64,000 nt of DNA from Phycisphaeraceae bacterium. Its GTDB lineage: Bacteria; Planctomycetota; Phycisphaerae; Phycisphaerales; UBA1924. The translations under genes and the position numbers were made by a program. The notes under the pieces were generated by a model. The model had not been told where the DNA came from. It did not search any database and saw only the letters and a list, made by a program, of their open reading frames with translations. The stretch covers positions 1-64,000 of the forward strand of contig JAHBXF010000001.1 of assembly GCA_019636615.1 (NCBI GenBank). The letters run 5' to 3'. The first letter of the stretch is position 1, and the number at the start of each line of letters is the position of its first letter. Below are positions 24,729 through 31,909 of the stretch, one piece after another.

Positions 24729-25835
24729 TTACGGCGGGTGCGTTGATGCGCCGGCGGATGACATGACTGGCGGGGTTTGGGTTGTGTCGTCGGGTGCGCC
24801 GGCTGGCGCACGCTCCGCGGCGGCGAGGAGCGTGTCGAGTGGGGTGAAGGGGGTGAAGGGGGTGAAGGGGGTCGCATCGACGGCGTGCTCGGCGGTAAAG
24901 GGAGAGGGAGTGAGCGCAGCCGGTGACGCGAGCGGATTCGGGTTGGTCCGAGTTGAGGCCGCGAAGGGAAAGAGCGCCGAGTCAGGTGCGATTGTGGATG
25001 TGGAGGCCGCGGCGGGCTCGCTGCTGTTCGAGAGCGTGGGGAGGGGGTTGGTGTTGATCGCGCGGGTGTGCGGGGTGGCAGGCGATGGATCGAGCGTGAT
25101 GCCGGATGGCGCGGCGGTGTGCGCGATGTGCAGCGGCTGTTCGTGCGGTGCGTTGGCGCGTGGCGAGATTGGGTTGTGCGATGAAGAGGCGTTGCGCGGC
25201 GGATCGGACGCGGCGCGGGCGAGGTGACGGTGGTTGAAGGTGGCGAAGCGGAGGAGGGTGGCGGCGGCGCGGCGGAGTTCGATCTGGTGGCGCAGGGTGC
25301 GGGATTCGGCGCGGGCTTGGTCCCGGGGTGTCAGGGGCACTGCCGTTTGCGAGCTTAGTTTTGGCGGCACCGCAGAAGGCGGCTTAGGTTGGTTGGGGGA
25401 AGAGGAAGGATGGAGGTCGTCGTGCGTCGTGGGAATGCCGTGGGGGCCGCTGTGCTGTGCGCTAGAACCTTTGGTCGCGTCATGCCGCGCGGGGCCGAAG
25501 GGATCGTTGTGATGAGCAGGGGTAGGCCGGGAGGTGTCTTGCCGCGCGATGTTGCCGAAGGGGCTGATTTGCTGCGCGGGAAGCGAAGGGCAGGCCACAG
25601 TGCGGTGAGATTGGAGGATCATGGAGAGGGCGGCGACGGCGAGGGGGAGGTGGAGTTGCGCGGCGAAACGGGTGCTGATGGCGGCCGCGCTCTGGAGTTG
25701 GTCGAGATGTTGTTGGGTCTGGTCGGAGGTGATGAAGGCGGCGAGGTCATCAAGGGAGAGGCCGTGGCGCGCGGCAACATCGCTCATCGAGAAGTGAGCA
25801 GAGGCGAGGTCGGCAATGATCGCGGCCGGGTCCAC
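24729..25835 (-). CDS. HTH-like Pro/Ser-rich protein of unknown function, copy 1
   Basis: 368 residues from GTG 25835. The first ~75 residues are helical with a helix-turn-helix look (FSMSDVAARHGLSLDDLAAF) and a predicted amphipathic helix pair (HLDQLQSAAAISTRFAAQLH). The middle and end are low-complexity Pro/Ser/Thr/Ala with a helical island TLRHQIELRRAAATLLRFAT near 190. FTP repeats near 330 come from a 9-bp tandem repeat (GGTGAAGGG on the + strand, about 24840-24870). A -35/-10 pair ends 6 nt before the GTG and there is no ribosome-binding site, so the mRNA is probably leaderless. Paralog of 26160-27131. A DNA-binding role is only suggested by the N-terminus. Confidence 0.65.
   Translation of the reverse strand: MDPAAIIADLASAHFSMSDVAARHGLSLDDLAAFITSDQTQQHLDQLQSAAAISTRFAAQLHLPLAVAALSMILQSHRTVACPSLPAQQISPFGNIARQDTSRPTPAHHNDPFGPARHDATKGSSAQHSGPHGIPTTHDDLHPSSSPNQPKPPSAVPPKLSSQTAVPLTPRDQARAESRTLRHQIELRRAAATLLRFATFNHRHLARAASDPPRNASSSHNPISPRANAPHEQPLHIAHTAAPSGITLDPSPATPHTRAINTNPLPTLSNSSEPAAASTSTIAPDSALFPFAASTRTNPNPLASPAALTPSPFTAEHAVDATPFTPFTPFTPLDTLLAAAERAPAGAPDDTTQTPPVMSSAGASTHPP
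25071..25301 (-). repeat. 231-bp near-identical duplication, copy 1
   Basis: Matches 26421-26651 with about five mismatches and no gaps. It encodes TLRHQIELRRAAATLLRF through GITLDPSPAT of the HTH-like paralogs. Flanking coding sequence is far more diverged. Confidence 0.9.
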
Positions 25836-25841
25836 GACGAC

Positions 25842-25870
25842 AATGTACGGGAATGAGTAGGCTGTGTCAA
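25842..25870 (-). promoter_or_regulatory. Sigma-70-type promoter, predicted leaderless start
   Basis: TTGACA (25870-25865), 17-nt spacer, TACATT (25847-25842), then six bases before GTG 25835. Transcription would start at or within a base of the start codon. The same arrangement is conserved in front of the paralog at 27131. Confidence 0.75.
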
Positions 25871-26159
25871 GGGTAATGTTTGGTATTTGAGCGGCTTGAG
25901 CGGTAAGTGGTTGAGGGGAAAGGGGTTGTGAAGAGTGGCGGAGAGGGATGGTGCGTGCTGGTCGCCGCTGGGTACTGCATCAAGACACGAAGACGCCGAG
26001 GAGACCACCGAGCCGGCAACCTGGGTGGCACGACGAGGTGTGGTCATGGGATGGGGGTGGGTCTTTTGGCCAGCCGTCGTGGGTGGGTGAACGAGGGAGA
26101 AACGCGGGCCGCTCATGCCTGGGAGGGCTTGCCACCCTCCCCCGGCACCACTCCGGCTG

Positions 26160-27131
26160 TTATAACAGATCCACGACCAAACTCGGGCGCGGCACTGACT
26201 CCAAACCACCTCTTTTGCAGCGCTTCCGAGCGTGAACCGCGCCCAAGTTTGAGGGACGATCTGCGTGTGTGGCGTGCGTTGCGTGTTTCCGAGCCTGATG
26301 GATGTCGCGTGCAGGCGGCAGGACGCGGCCGCGCGGGAGATGAGGCGAAGCCAGTCGCACCGATCGCCGGAGGAACCGGCGATCGGCGGCACGGCAAGAC
26401 AGAGGATCGGGGCCACCTGCCGGGGTGGCAGGCGATGGATCGAGCGTGATGCCGGATGGCGCGGCGGTGTGCGCGATGTGCTGCGGCTGTTCGTGCGGTG
26501 CGTTGGCGCGTGGCGAGATTGGGTTGTGCGATGAAGAGGCGTTGCGCGGCGGATCGGACGCAGCGCGGGCGAGGTGGCCGTGGTTGAAGGCGGCGAAGCG
26601 GAGGAGGGTGGCGGCGGCGCGGCGGAGTTCGATCTGGTGGCGCAGGGTGCGCGCATGATCGATGGTTGGGGAAGAGACTGAAGGCGCGGAAACGTGCGAC
26701 GAAGCCGGCGGAAATGTCGCGGCATCATGTGACGAGTGCGGTTGATTGAGTTCTTGCGGCGTTGGTGGCGCGGCATGTCGTGCGTGGTCGCCGGGCGGAG
26801 ATTCTTCACGCGCGGCGATGTCGAGAGGGTTGGTGTGTTGTGGAGTGTTTGCCGAAGGCACGGATTCCCGTGTGGGCGCGGCAGTGAATGAAGCCGCGCA
26901 ATGGGATTGGAGGATGGCGGAAAGTGCCGCGGCGGCGAGGGGCAGGTGGAGTTGAGCGATGAGACGGGTGCGGATGGCGGCCGCGCTCTGGAGTTGCTCG
27001 AGTTGTTCCTGGCCCTGGTCGGAGGTGATGAAGGCGGCGAGGGCGCTCAGTGTGAGGGCGTGACGCTCGGCGATTTCCATCATCGAGAGATGAGGGGAAG
27101 CGAGGTCGGAGATGATGGAGGCCGTGTCCAC
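26160..27131 (-). CDS. HTH-like Pro/Ser-rich protein of unknown function, copy 2, 3' end replaced
   Basis: 323 residues from GTG 27131, chosen by analogy with copy 1; a TTG at 27149 also opens the frame but lies inside the promoter. N-terminus (LSMMEIAERHALTLSALAAF, QEQLEQLQSAAAIRTRLIAQ) matches copy 1. After the 231-bp repeat the similarity ends. The remaining ~90 codons cross a perfect palindrome (26361-26385) and a dispersed repeat element (26168-26233), giving an Arg/His-rich tail unlike copy 1. The gene is probably truncated and extended into unrelated sequence, perhaps no longer functional, though its promoter is intact. Confidence 0.5.
   Translation of the reverse strand: MDTASIISDLASPHLSMMEIAERHALTLSALAAFITSDQGQEQLEQLQSAAAIRTRLIAQLHLPLAAAALSAILQSHCAASFTAAPTRESVPSANTPQHTNPLDIAAREESPPGDHARHAAPPTPQELNQPHSSHDAATFPPASSHVSAPSVSSPTIDHARTLRHQIELRRAAATLLRFAAFNHGHLARAASDPPRNASSSHNPISPRANAPHEQPQHIAHTAAPSGITLDPSPATPAGGPDPLSCRAADRRFLRRSVRLASPHLPRGRVLPPARDIHQARKHATHATHADRPSNLGAVHARKRCKRGGLESVPRPSLVVDLL
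26168..26233 (-). repeat. 66-nt dispersed element, copy B
   Basis: Reverse-strand relative of 5572-5637 sharing TCAGTGCCGCGCCCGAGT exactly. Here it forms part of the altered 3' end of the second HTH-like gene. Confidence 0.6.
26354..26392 (+). repeat. REP-like palindrome 1
   Basis: GTCGCAC, then CGATCGCCGG-AGGAA-CCGGCGATCG (perfect 10-bp stem at 26361-26370 and 26376-26385), then GCGGCAC. Related but imperfect copies start at 27350 and 27810. Confidence 0.65.
26421..26651 (-). repeat. 231-bp near-identical duplication, copy 2
   Basis: Partner of 25071-25301. Its downstream edge (minus strand, near 26420) is where the second paralog stops resembling the first and runs into a palindromic element. 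Confidence 0.9.
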
Positions 27132-27137
27132 GCAGAC

Positions 27138-27166
27138 AATGTACGGCAAAGACTAGGGTGTGTCAA
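27138..27166 (-). promoter_or_regulatory. Sigma-70-type promoter, predicted leaderless start
   Basis: TTGACA (27166-27161), 17-nt spacer, TACATT (27143-27138), six bases, then GTG 27131. Identical spacing to the promoter at 25842-25870, with further similarity upstream (ACCAAACA before the -35). Confidence 0.75.
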
Positions 27167-27349
27167 GAGAATTGTTTGGTTTTTGAATGGTTGCGGGCGT
27201 AAGTGGCGGTGGGAAAGGGGGTTGGGAGGGGTGGAGCGGGCGCGGCACTCGTGATTTGTCGTTCGGCGTTCGGGATTCGGCGCAGCGGAGGAGTTGGGGT
27301 GATGCGGGCGCGGGGAAGTGGTTGAGTGACGGGCGTGGTTTTGGCGGCA

Positions 27350-27373
27350 GTCGCACCGATCGGCGGAGGAAAG
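27350..27373 (+). repeat. REP-like element 2
   Basis: GTCGCACCGATCGGCGGAGG matches the left arm and loop of the palindrome at 26354 (one difference). The right arm is lost. Confidence 0.5.
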
Positions 27374-27703
27374 TAGATGCGGGGGCACGTCTCGTTGCCG
27401 AAGCGCAAGCGGGGCTGCCCGGCGGGAGAACTGGGTATCCGGCGCGTGCGAAGTGGGAGGTGAGGGCGCGGGATTGGCGTTCCTCCGCCCCATCCGGGGC
27501 GGTGTGATTCAGTATGGCCGACCACGGGTTGCGCTTGGGTCGCCTGCCGGCGACCCTGCGCTTCACCACGTGGCTACACCCCTTCGCACATTCGGTGCGA
27601 GAAGAGAAAAGAAGGCATAGGGCGCGGGAATGGGCAGAAGCAGAAGGCGGGAGGAGGTAAGAGATGCGCATGCAGGGGAGGCTTGGTGCCCCCCGCCGCG
27701 CCC

Positions 27704-27730
27704 GCCCCCCCTCCACCGGCTGGAGGGGGG
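27704..27730 (+). repeat. Perfect C/G hairpin
   Basis: CCCCCCCTCCA (27704-27714) pairs exactly with TGGAGGGGGGG (27720-27730) around a CCGGC loop. No U-tract follows on either strand, so it is not a standard terminator. Confidence 0.6.
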
Positions 27731-27809
27731 GTGGTGTGTGAAGATGAACCCGTGGTGGGTGTCGCGTGATGGTGGCGAGACGCGGGGCGGCGCGTGGGGG
27801 TGAGGGGGA

Positions 27810-27850
27810 GTCGCACCGATCGGCGGGGGGAACCGGCAGTGCGGTGGCAC
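27810..27850 (+). repeat. REP-like element 3
   Basis: GTCGCACCGATCGGCGGGGG, then AACCGGCAGTGCGGTGGCAC: both arms are recognisable relative to 26354 but the stem has mismatches. Confidence 0.5.
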
Positions 27851-27971
27851 GAAGAGACGCGGGGTTGTTCGGCTGAGCCGCACAGACGTATGTTAAGATT
27901 TGTGTCGCGCGGCGTACGCGATCGGCCCCGTCGCTTCGCGGCGGATGCGGTTGTCGGGGCGACGGCACGTA

Positions 27972-28892
27972 TTACCGCCTGGCAACAAGCAACACCGTCC
28001 AGTTCTCGCCGAGTTCATCGCTGTGAGAGATCGGGGCCGCGCTTGTCACAGTTTCTACGCCCTCCCGACCCCCAGCGCCACCCCCAGCGCCACCCCCAGC
28101 GCCACCCCCATCACTACCTCCATCACCACTCCCAACGCCCTCACCGGACGCCGCGCCTTGCAGAGCGGGGGCTCCTTCCGGGGGCCGCACATCCGTATAG
28201 ACGCGCGGCTGACCGAGCCCGCATTCTGCGAAGACATCGCGCAGTTCGGGCAGCGACCACAAGCGCCAGCGGTATACGAACGCTCGTGGGAAATCGGCGA
28301 CGACATCGCCGCCGCGCAGCACGCGCAGCGAGAGCGAGTTGGTGACCATGCCGGTGCGCGGGTCGGCTTCTTCATGGCACCAGCTCGATCGCACGACAAC
28401 CCCGCTTGCGTGGAGCCGCGTTCGCACCTGCCCGCCCAGCGCGAACGCCCCTGCGCCGCCGTAGGTATCGCACACGAACGCGCCGCCGGGCGTCAATGCT
28501 CTGGCCACGCGCTGCGTGTAGGCCAGCAGCGACGCCCGAGAGTGAAAGTAGCCGATGGAGAAGTTGCCGGCAAAGACAACATCGGCCGTCGCGCCCTCAA
28601 CCGGGCCGGTGTTGAGGTCGGCCCGCACCCAGCGCAATCTCTCTGCGACCCCTTCGCACGCCGCCAGCCGCTGCCCTTCCTGCAGCACGCCCGCATCGAT
28701 ATCGACGCACACGGCCGTACGCGTCTGGCCCGCGGCGCACCACGCGCGTGCCACGCCACCCCGCCCGCTGAAATCTTCGCGCAGGTGCGCATGCCCACCA
28801 CCCGCCAGCGATCCCAGGAACCTTGCCATGACCTCGGCCCGCTGCACGCAGAGTTCGTAGAGGTCGTGAATATTCCACGCGGCTTCTGCCAT
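27972..28892 (-). CDS. Class I SAM-dependent methyltransferase
   Basis: 306 residues; GAGGGAGTGAGGG precedes ATG 28892. The SAM-binding region is at about 37-70 (LREDFSGRGGVARAWCAAG, VCVDID), followed by WVRADLNTG and a GNFSIGYFHSRASLL segment and FVCDTYGG, as in class I methyltransferases. Near residues 255-275 a Gly/Ala run (GGGAGGGAGGGAGG) is encoded by a 12-bp tandem repeat at about 28069-28110. It is inserted before the last strand, so it is probably a flexible loop whose length can vary. The gene starts 4 nt after the tsaC stop, so it is co-transcribed. Substrate unknown. Confidence 0.8.
   Translation of the reverse strand: MAEAAWNIHDLYELCVQRAEVMARFLGSLAGGGHAHLREDFSGRGGVARAWCAAGQTRTAVCVDIDAGVLQEGQRLAACEGVAERLRWVRADLNTGPVEGATADVVFAGNFSIGYFHSRASLLAYTQRVARALTPGGAFVCDTYGGAGAFALGGQVRTRLHASGVVVRSSWCHEEADPRTGMVTNSLSLRVLRGGDVVADFPRAFVYRWRLWSLPELRDVFAECGLGQPRVYTDVRPPEGAPALQGAASGEGVGSGDGGSDGGGAGGGAGGGAGGREGVETVTSAAPISHSDELGENWTVLLVARR
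28069..28110 (+). repeat. 12-bp tandem repeat in the methyltransferase gene
   Basis: About 3.5 copies of CCCCCAGCGCCA. The unit is a multiple of three, so gain or loss of copies keeps the frame and only changes the Gly/Ala loop. Confidence 0.8.
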
Positions 28893-28896
28893 GCCC

Positions 28897-29877
28897 TCAC
28901 TCCCTCGGCGCGGCGGCCCGCCTCAGCCTGTCTTGAATGGCGGCCCACAGCGCATCGGCACCGCTCTGGGGCGGCGCTTCAACCAGGATGGCATCCGGCG
29001 ACTGCGCATCCGCCTCGCGCAGCGCGGCGTAGAGCCGCCTGGCATATCCGGGCGCATCGGGCGGCATCGCGATGACGGTGTGCGGCGGTGGCAGTGACAG
29101 CCCAGAGTGCGTGAGGAGCGTGGCGCGGCCCGCGCAGCGGTGCGCTGCCTCGTGCGCCTGGCCCGGCCCGCCGACAAGGCGCACCCCCGCGCGCGGGGCG
29201 TAATGGCTGGGCAACTGCCCCGGGCTGCCCAGCGCGGCGCCGTCGGTCTGAACGCTTCGCGAGTCGACGGGTTCGCCGAGGGCCTCGGCGATCTGCGCGG
29301 GCGAAATCAGCCCAGGCCGCAGCACACGGCAGTGACCATCGGCCAGCAGCACCACCGTGGACTCGATACCGCCGGTGCACGCGCCGCCGTCGAGCACGAG
29401 CACATCGCGGTCGGTGAAGGACTCTCGCACGTGCGAAGCCCGCGTGGGCGAGACGCGCCCGGAGATGTTCGCGCTGGGGCCGACGATCGGGCCGCCGAAC
29501 GCGCCGATCAGCGCGAGTGCCAGCGGGTGCGCCGGCGCACGCAGGGCGACATTCAAACTGCCCGCCGTGACAACATCCGGCAGCGCATCGCTCCGCGGCA
29601 GAATGATCGAGAGGGGCCCGGGCCAGAAGGCGTCCGCCAGGGCTTGGGCCCGAGCGTCCCACGCGGGCGTCAGGGTGCGGGCCATGGCATCGCCCGAGAC
29701 GTGCACAATGAGCGGGTTGGATGGGGGCCGGCCTTTGAGGGCAAAGACCTTGCGCACTGCGTCTTCGCGGAGGGCGTCTGCACCCAGGCCGTACACCGTT
29801 TCGGTGGGGAAGGCCACCAGGCCACCGGCACGGAGCCGAGCCGCCGCTGCCTCGATATCCGGGAGAAACTGTGTCAC
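28897..29877 (-). CDS. tsaC: L-threonylcarbamoyladenylate synthase (Sua5/YrdC family)
   Basis: 326 residues. It makes threonylcarbamoyl-AMP for the t6A modification of ANN-decoding tRNAs. The YrdC domain shows the expected landmarks: AFPTETVYGLGADA (about 22-35), KGRPPSNPLIVHV (about 48-60), RAPAHPLALALI, GPIVGPSANISGRVSPT and the nucleotide-site stretch ESTVV...RVLRPG. SHYAPRAGVRLV begins the C-terminal Sua5 domain, so this is the long Sua5-type form. It lies between the TolC-like gene (15 nt upstream) and the methyltransferase (4 nt downstream) in one minus-strand operon. Confidence 0.93.
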   Translation of the reverse strand: MTQFLPDIEAAAARLRAGGLVAFPTETVYGLGADALREDAVRKVFALKGRPPSNPLIVHVSGDAMARTLTPAWDARAQALADAFWPGPLSIILPRSDALPDVVTAGSLNVALRAPAHPLALALIGAFGGPIVGPSANISGRVSPTRASHVRESFTDRDVLVLDGGACTGGIESTVVLLADGHCRVLRPGLISPAQIAEALGEPVDSRSVQTDGAALGSPGQLPSHYAPRAGVRLVGGPGQAHEAAHRCAGRATLLTHSGLSLPPPHTVIAMPPDAPGYARRLYAALREADAQSPDAILVEAPPQSGADALWAAIQDRLRRAAAPRE

Positions 29878-29892
29878 GCCGCGCAGAGGGTA

Positions 29893-31698
29893 TCAGCGTT
29901 TGGGCAGATCCCACGGAACATCGGCGTTGGTGGGTGCAACGAAGTTGATGCGGTTGCGCTGCAGGGTGGTGCCCATCGCCGCGAAGAGATCGGCCAACTG
30001 GGCGTTGTAGCCCACGCGGGCCTGGGCCTCTTCTCGCTCTGCGATGGCCAGACGCTCCTGGCTGTTGAGTTCAACCTCGAGCCGTTCGACGGTGATGCCC
30101 TGGTCGATTTCCTTCTCAACCTGCAGGATCCGCAGCGACTCGGCCGCGGCCAGGCGAGCGTCTTCGGTCTGGGAGATCTGCCGGTAGGCTTCGATCGTGC
30201 GGTAGAGGGAGGTCTTGACCTCTGCGACGACCTGCTGCATGGTGTTGCGGTAGGCAAGCACCGATTGCATTCGTTCGAGGCGTCGGCGGCGGTACTCGGC
30301 CTCGGCGCGCCGGTTGCCCACGGGCATTTCGAAGGCCGCGCCGATGAGGTAGTCGACGAAGTTGCCGTTGAACTCTGAACCCAGGGCCTGGCCCATGTTG
30401 TCGTCGAGGCTGGCCCATCGAGCCTGCAAGCGCAGGGTGAGGTCTGGCAGGCGCTGGTTGTCGGCGACCACCTGCCTGATCGAGGCGTCGTCGATGGCGA
30501 GGATGGCCTGCTGCACCTCGGGCCGGTTCTGCACGGCGATGCGGAGCGACTCGACCAGACTGAACTTGATCTGCTGGTCGATGGCCTCGTCGACGGGCGC
30601 GAGGATGACCTCGGAGCCGATGGGCATGGCGGGGTCGTTCACGAGCGCCTTGATTCGGTCGCTGATGATGCGGATGTTGGTCTGCGCGCGCATCACGTCA
30701 ACCTTGCGGCGCTCGACACGGGAAACCGCGTCGGCGATCTGCGCCCGGTTGGCGTCGATGCGGGCCCGTTCCTGCAACTGGTCGCGCACCTGCTCGCCCC
30801 GCTCGAGCAGCCGGGTGAGGATCTTCAGTTCCTGATAGGCCAGGACCAGGTCCCAGTATGCCCGTTCTGTCTCGCTCACCACGCGGATGAGGTCACGCTT
30901 GAGCACCTGCACCGCGCCGCGCTCGGCGTTGCGCAGCACGCGGATCTCGGCCTGCGTCACGTCGCTGCCGAAGTTGCGCAGCAGCGGCTGGTCGATCTGC
31001 AGCGTGAACGCCGCCTGCTGGGCGGGGTCGGGCGTGTTGGCCTGCCCGGGGGTCTGGTTGTCGGTGTAGGCCAGTTCCTGCTGCACCGTCAGCCGGCCGC
31101 CCGAGACCATCGTGCGGCGAAGCCCGGTCGTGCTTGTGACACTCTGCTGCACATCCACGCGTGGGGACGGGGCCGAGCCCGTGAAGGCCGTGCCGACGCG
31201 CGGCGAATCCTGGTTGGTCCAGTTCAGGTTCTGAAAGAGCGTCCAGTCGAAGGCCGCCTCGGCCGCCGCGACCTGCGCCTGCGACACCGCGGGGCTGATG
31301 CGGGCAAACTCCACGGCGATGTTGCGTTCGACGGCGGAGCGGATCAACTGTTCAAGGTTTACCGTGATCGCTTCCACGGGCTCGCCGTAGAGGTTCAAGC
31401 CTAACTTTGCCGGGGTATCGCTGTACGACGCCATGCCCGCCATCTTCTCGAGTTCGGGGAGAAGTTCGGGCATGATCGCCAGGCGTGCCTTGGGCGGCTC
31501 GCGCGTGACCACCACGCTGCGCGAAGTCTGCTGGCTCTCGCCCAACTCGCGGCGGGCAGAATCGATCACCGCGTCGCGGATCGCGCGTTCAGACTCCCGG
31601 TGAAAGGGAGACTCGGAGCGGCACCCGGCCAGGAGCGCCAGCGCCAGGGGGGCCGAGAGAGCCAAAGAGCGAGACGTGCGGAGAGCGGGCCGGGTCAT
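29893..31698 (-). CDS. TolC-family outer-membrane lipoprotein
   Basis: 601 residues from ATG 31698. The N-terminus is a lipoprotein signal with the acceptor Cys in ALLAGCRS. Two outer-membrane-efflux repeats follow, each with long coiled coils (VSQAQVAAAEAAFDWTLFQN, LDANRAQIADAV-type, EVKTSLYRTIEAYRQISQTE, QERLAIAEREEAQARVGYNA). It begins AEAAFDWTLFQNLNWTNQDS, as in planctomycete TolC-like proteins. No inner-membrane or periplasmic adaptor partner is adjacent; the neighbours downstream are tsaC and a methyltransferase. Export substrate cannot be told. Confidence 0.85.
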   Translation of the reverse strand: MTRPALRTSRSLALSAPLALALLAGCRSESPFHRESERAIRDAVIDSARRELGESQQTSRSVVVTREPPKARLAIMPELLPELEKMAGMASYSDTPAKLGLNLYGEPVEAITVNLEQLIRSAVERNIAVEFARISPAVSQAQVAAAEAAFDWTLFQNLNWTNQDSPRVGTAFTGSAPSPRVDVQQSVTSTTGLRRTMVSGGRLTVQQELAYTDNQTPGQANTPDPAQQAAFTLQIDQPLLRNFGSDVTQAEIRVLRNAERGAVQVLKRDLIRVVSETERAYWDLVLAYQELKILTRLLERGEQVRDQLQERARIDANRAQIADAVSRVERRKVDVMRAQTNIRIISDRIKALVNDPAMPIGSEVILAPVDEAIDQQIKFSLVESLRIAVQNRPEVQQAILAIDDASIRQVVADNQRLPDLTLRLQARWASLDDNMGQALGSEFNGNFVDYLIGAAFEMPVGNRRAEAEYRRRRLERMQSVLAYRNTMQQVVAEVKTSLYRTIEAYRQISQTEDARLAAAESLRILQVEKEIDQGITVERLEVELNSQERLAIAEREEAQARVGYNAQLADLFAAMGTTLQRNRINFVAPTNADVPWDLPKR

Positions 31699-31909
31699 GT
31701 GGCCCAGAACATAGCAGAACCGGAGAGAGTCGTCAAAGAAAGTCCCGATCTTGCGGGCAAAGCGGGCAGGAAACACCCGGATTCTGCGCCGAAAAGGCCC
31801 CCTGCTCCCCCACCCCCCGCGGGCCGCATATCCTTTTGGGACGTACGAATGATCGGAGCCTGTCCGGGCTCTGTGAAGTGTCCCGCACCTGAAATGAGGA
31901 GCGTCCAAG

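Larger units (their letters stand above)
27150..27971. other. 822-nt accessory stretch without a gene
   Basis: Holds the promoter of the second HTH-like gene, two REP-like elements and the C/G hairpin. Open frames are present in several phases but none shows a start signal or recognisable product. It looks like repeat-rich spacer. Confidence 0.5.

Noticed and set aside
27153..27968. A 271-codon minus-strand frame in the spacer after the HTH-like genes
   Set aside because: Pro/Arg-rich sequence over REP-like elements and a hairpin, with no start signal or recognisable domain.
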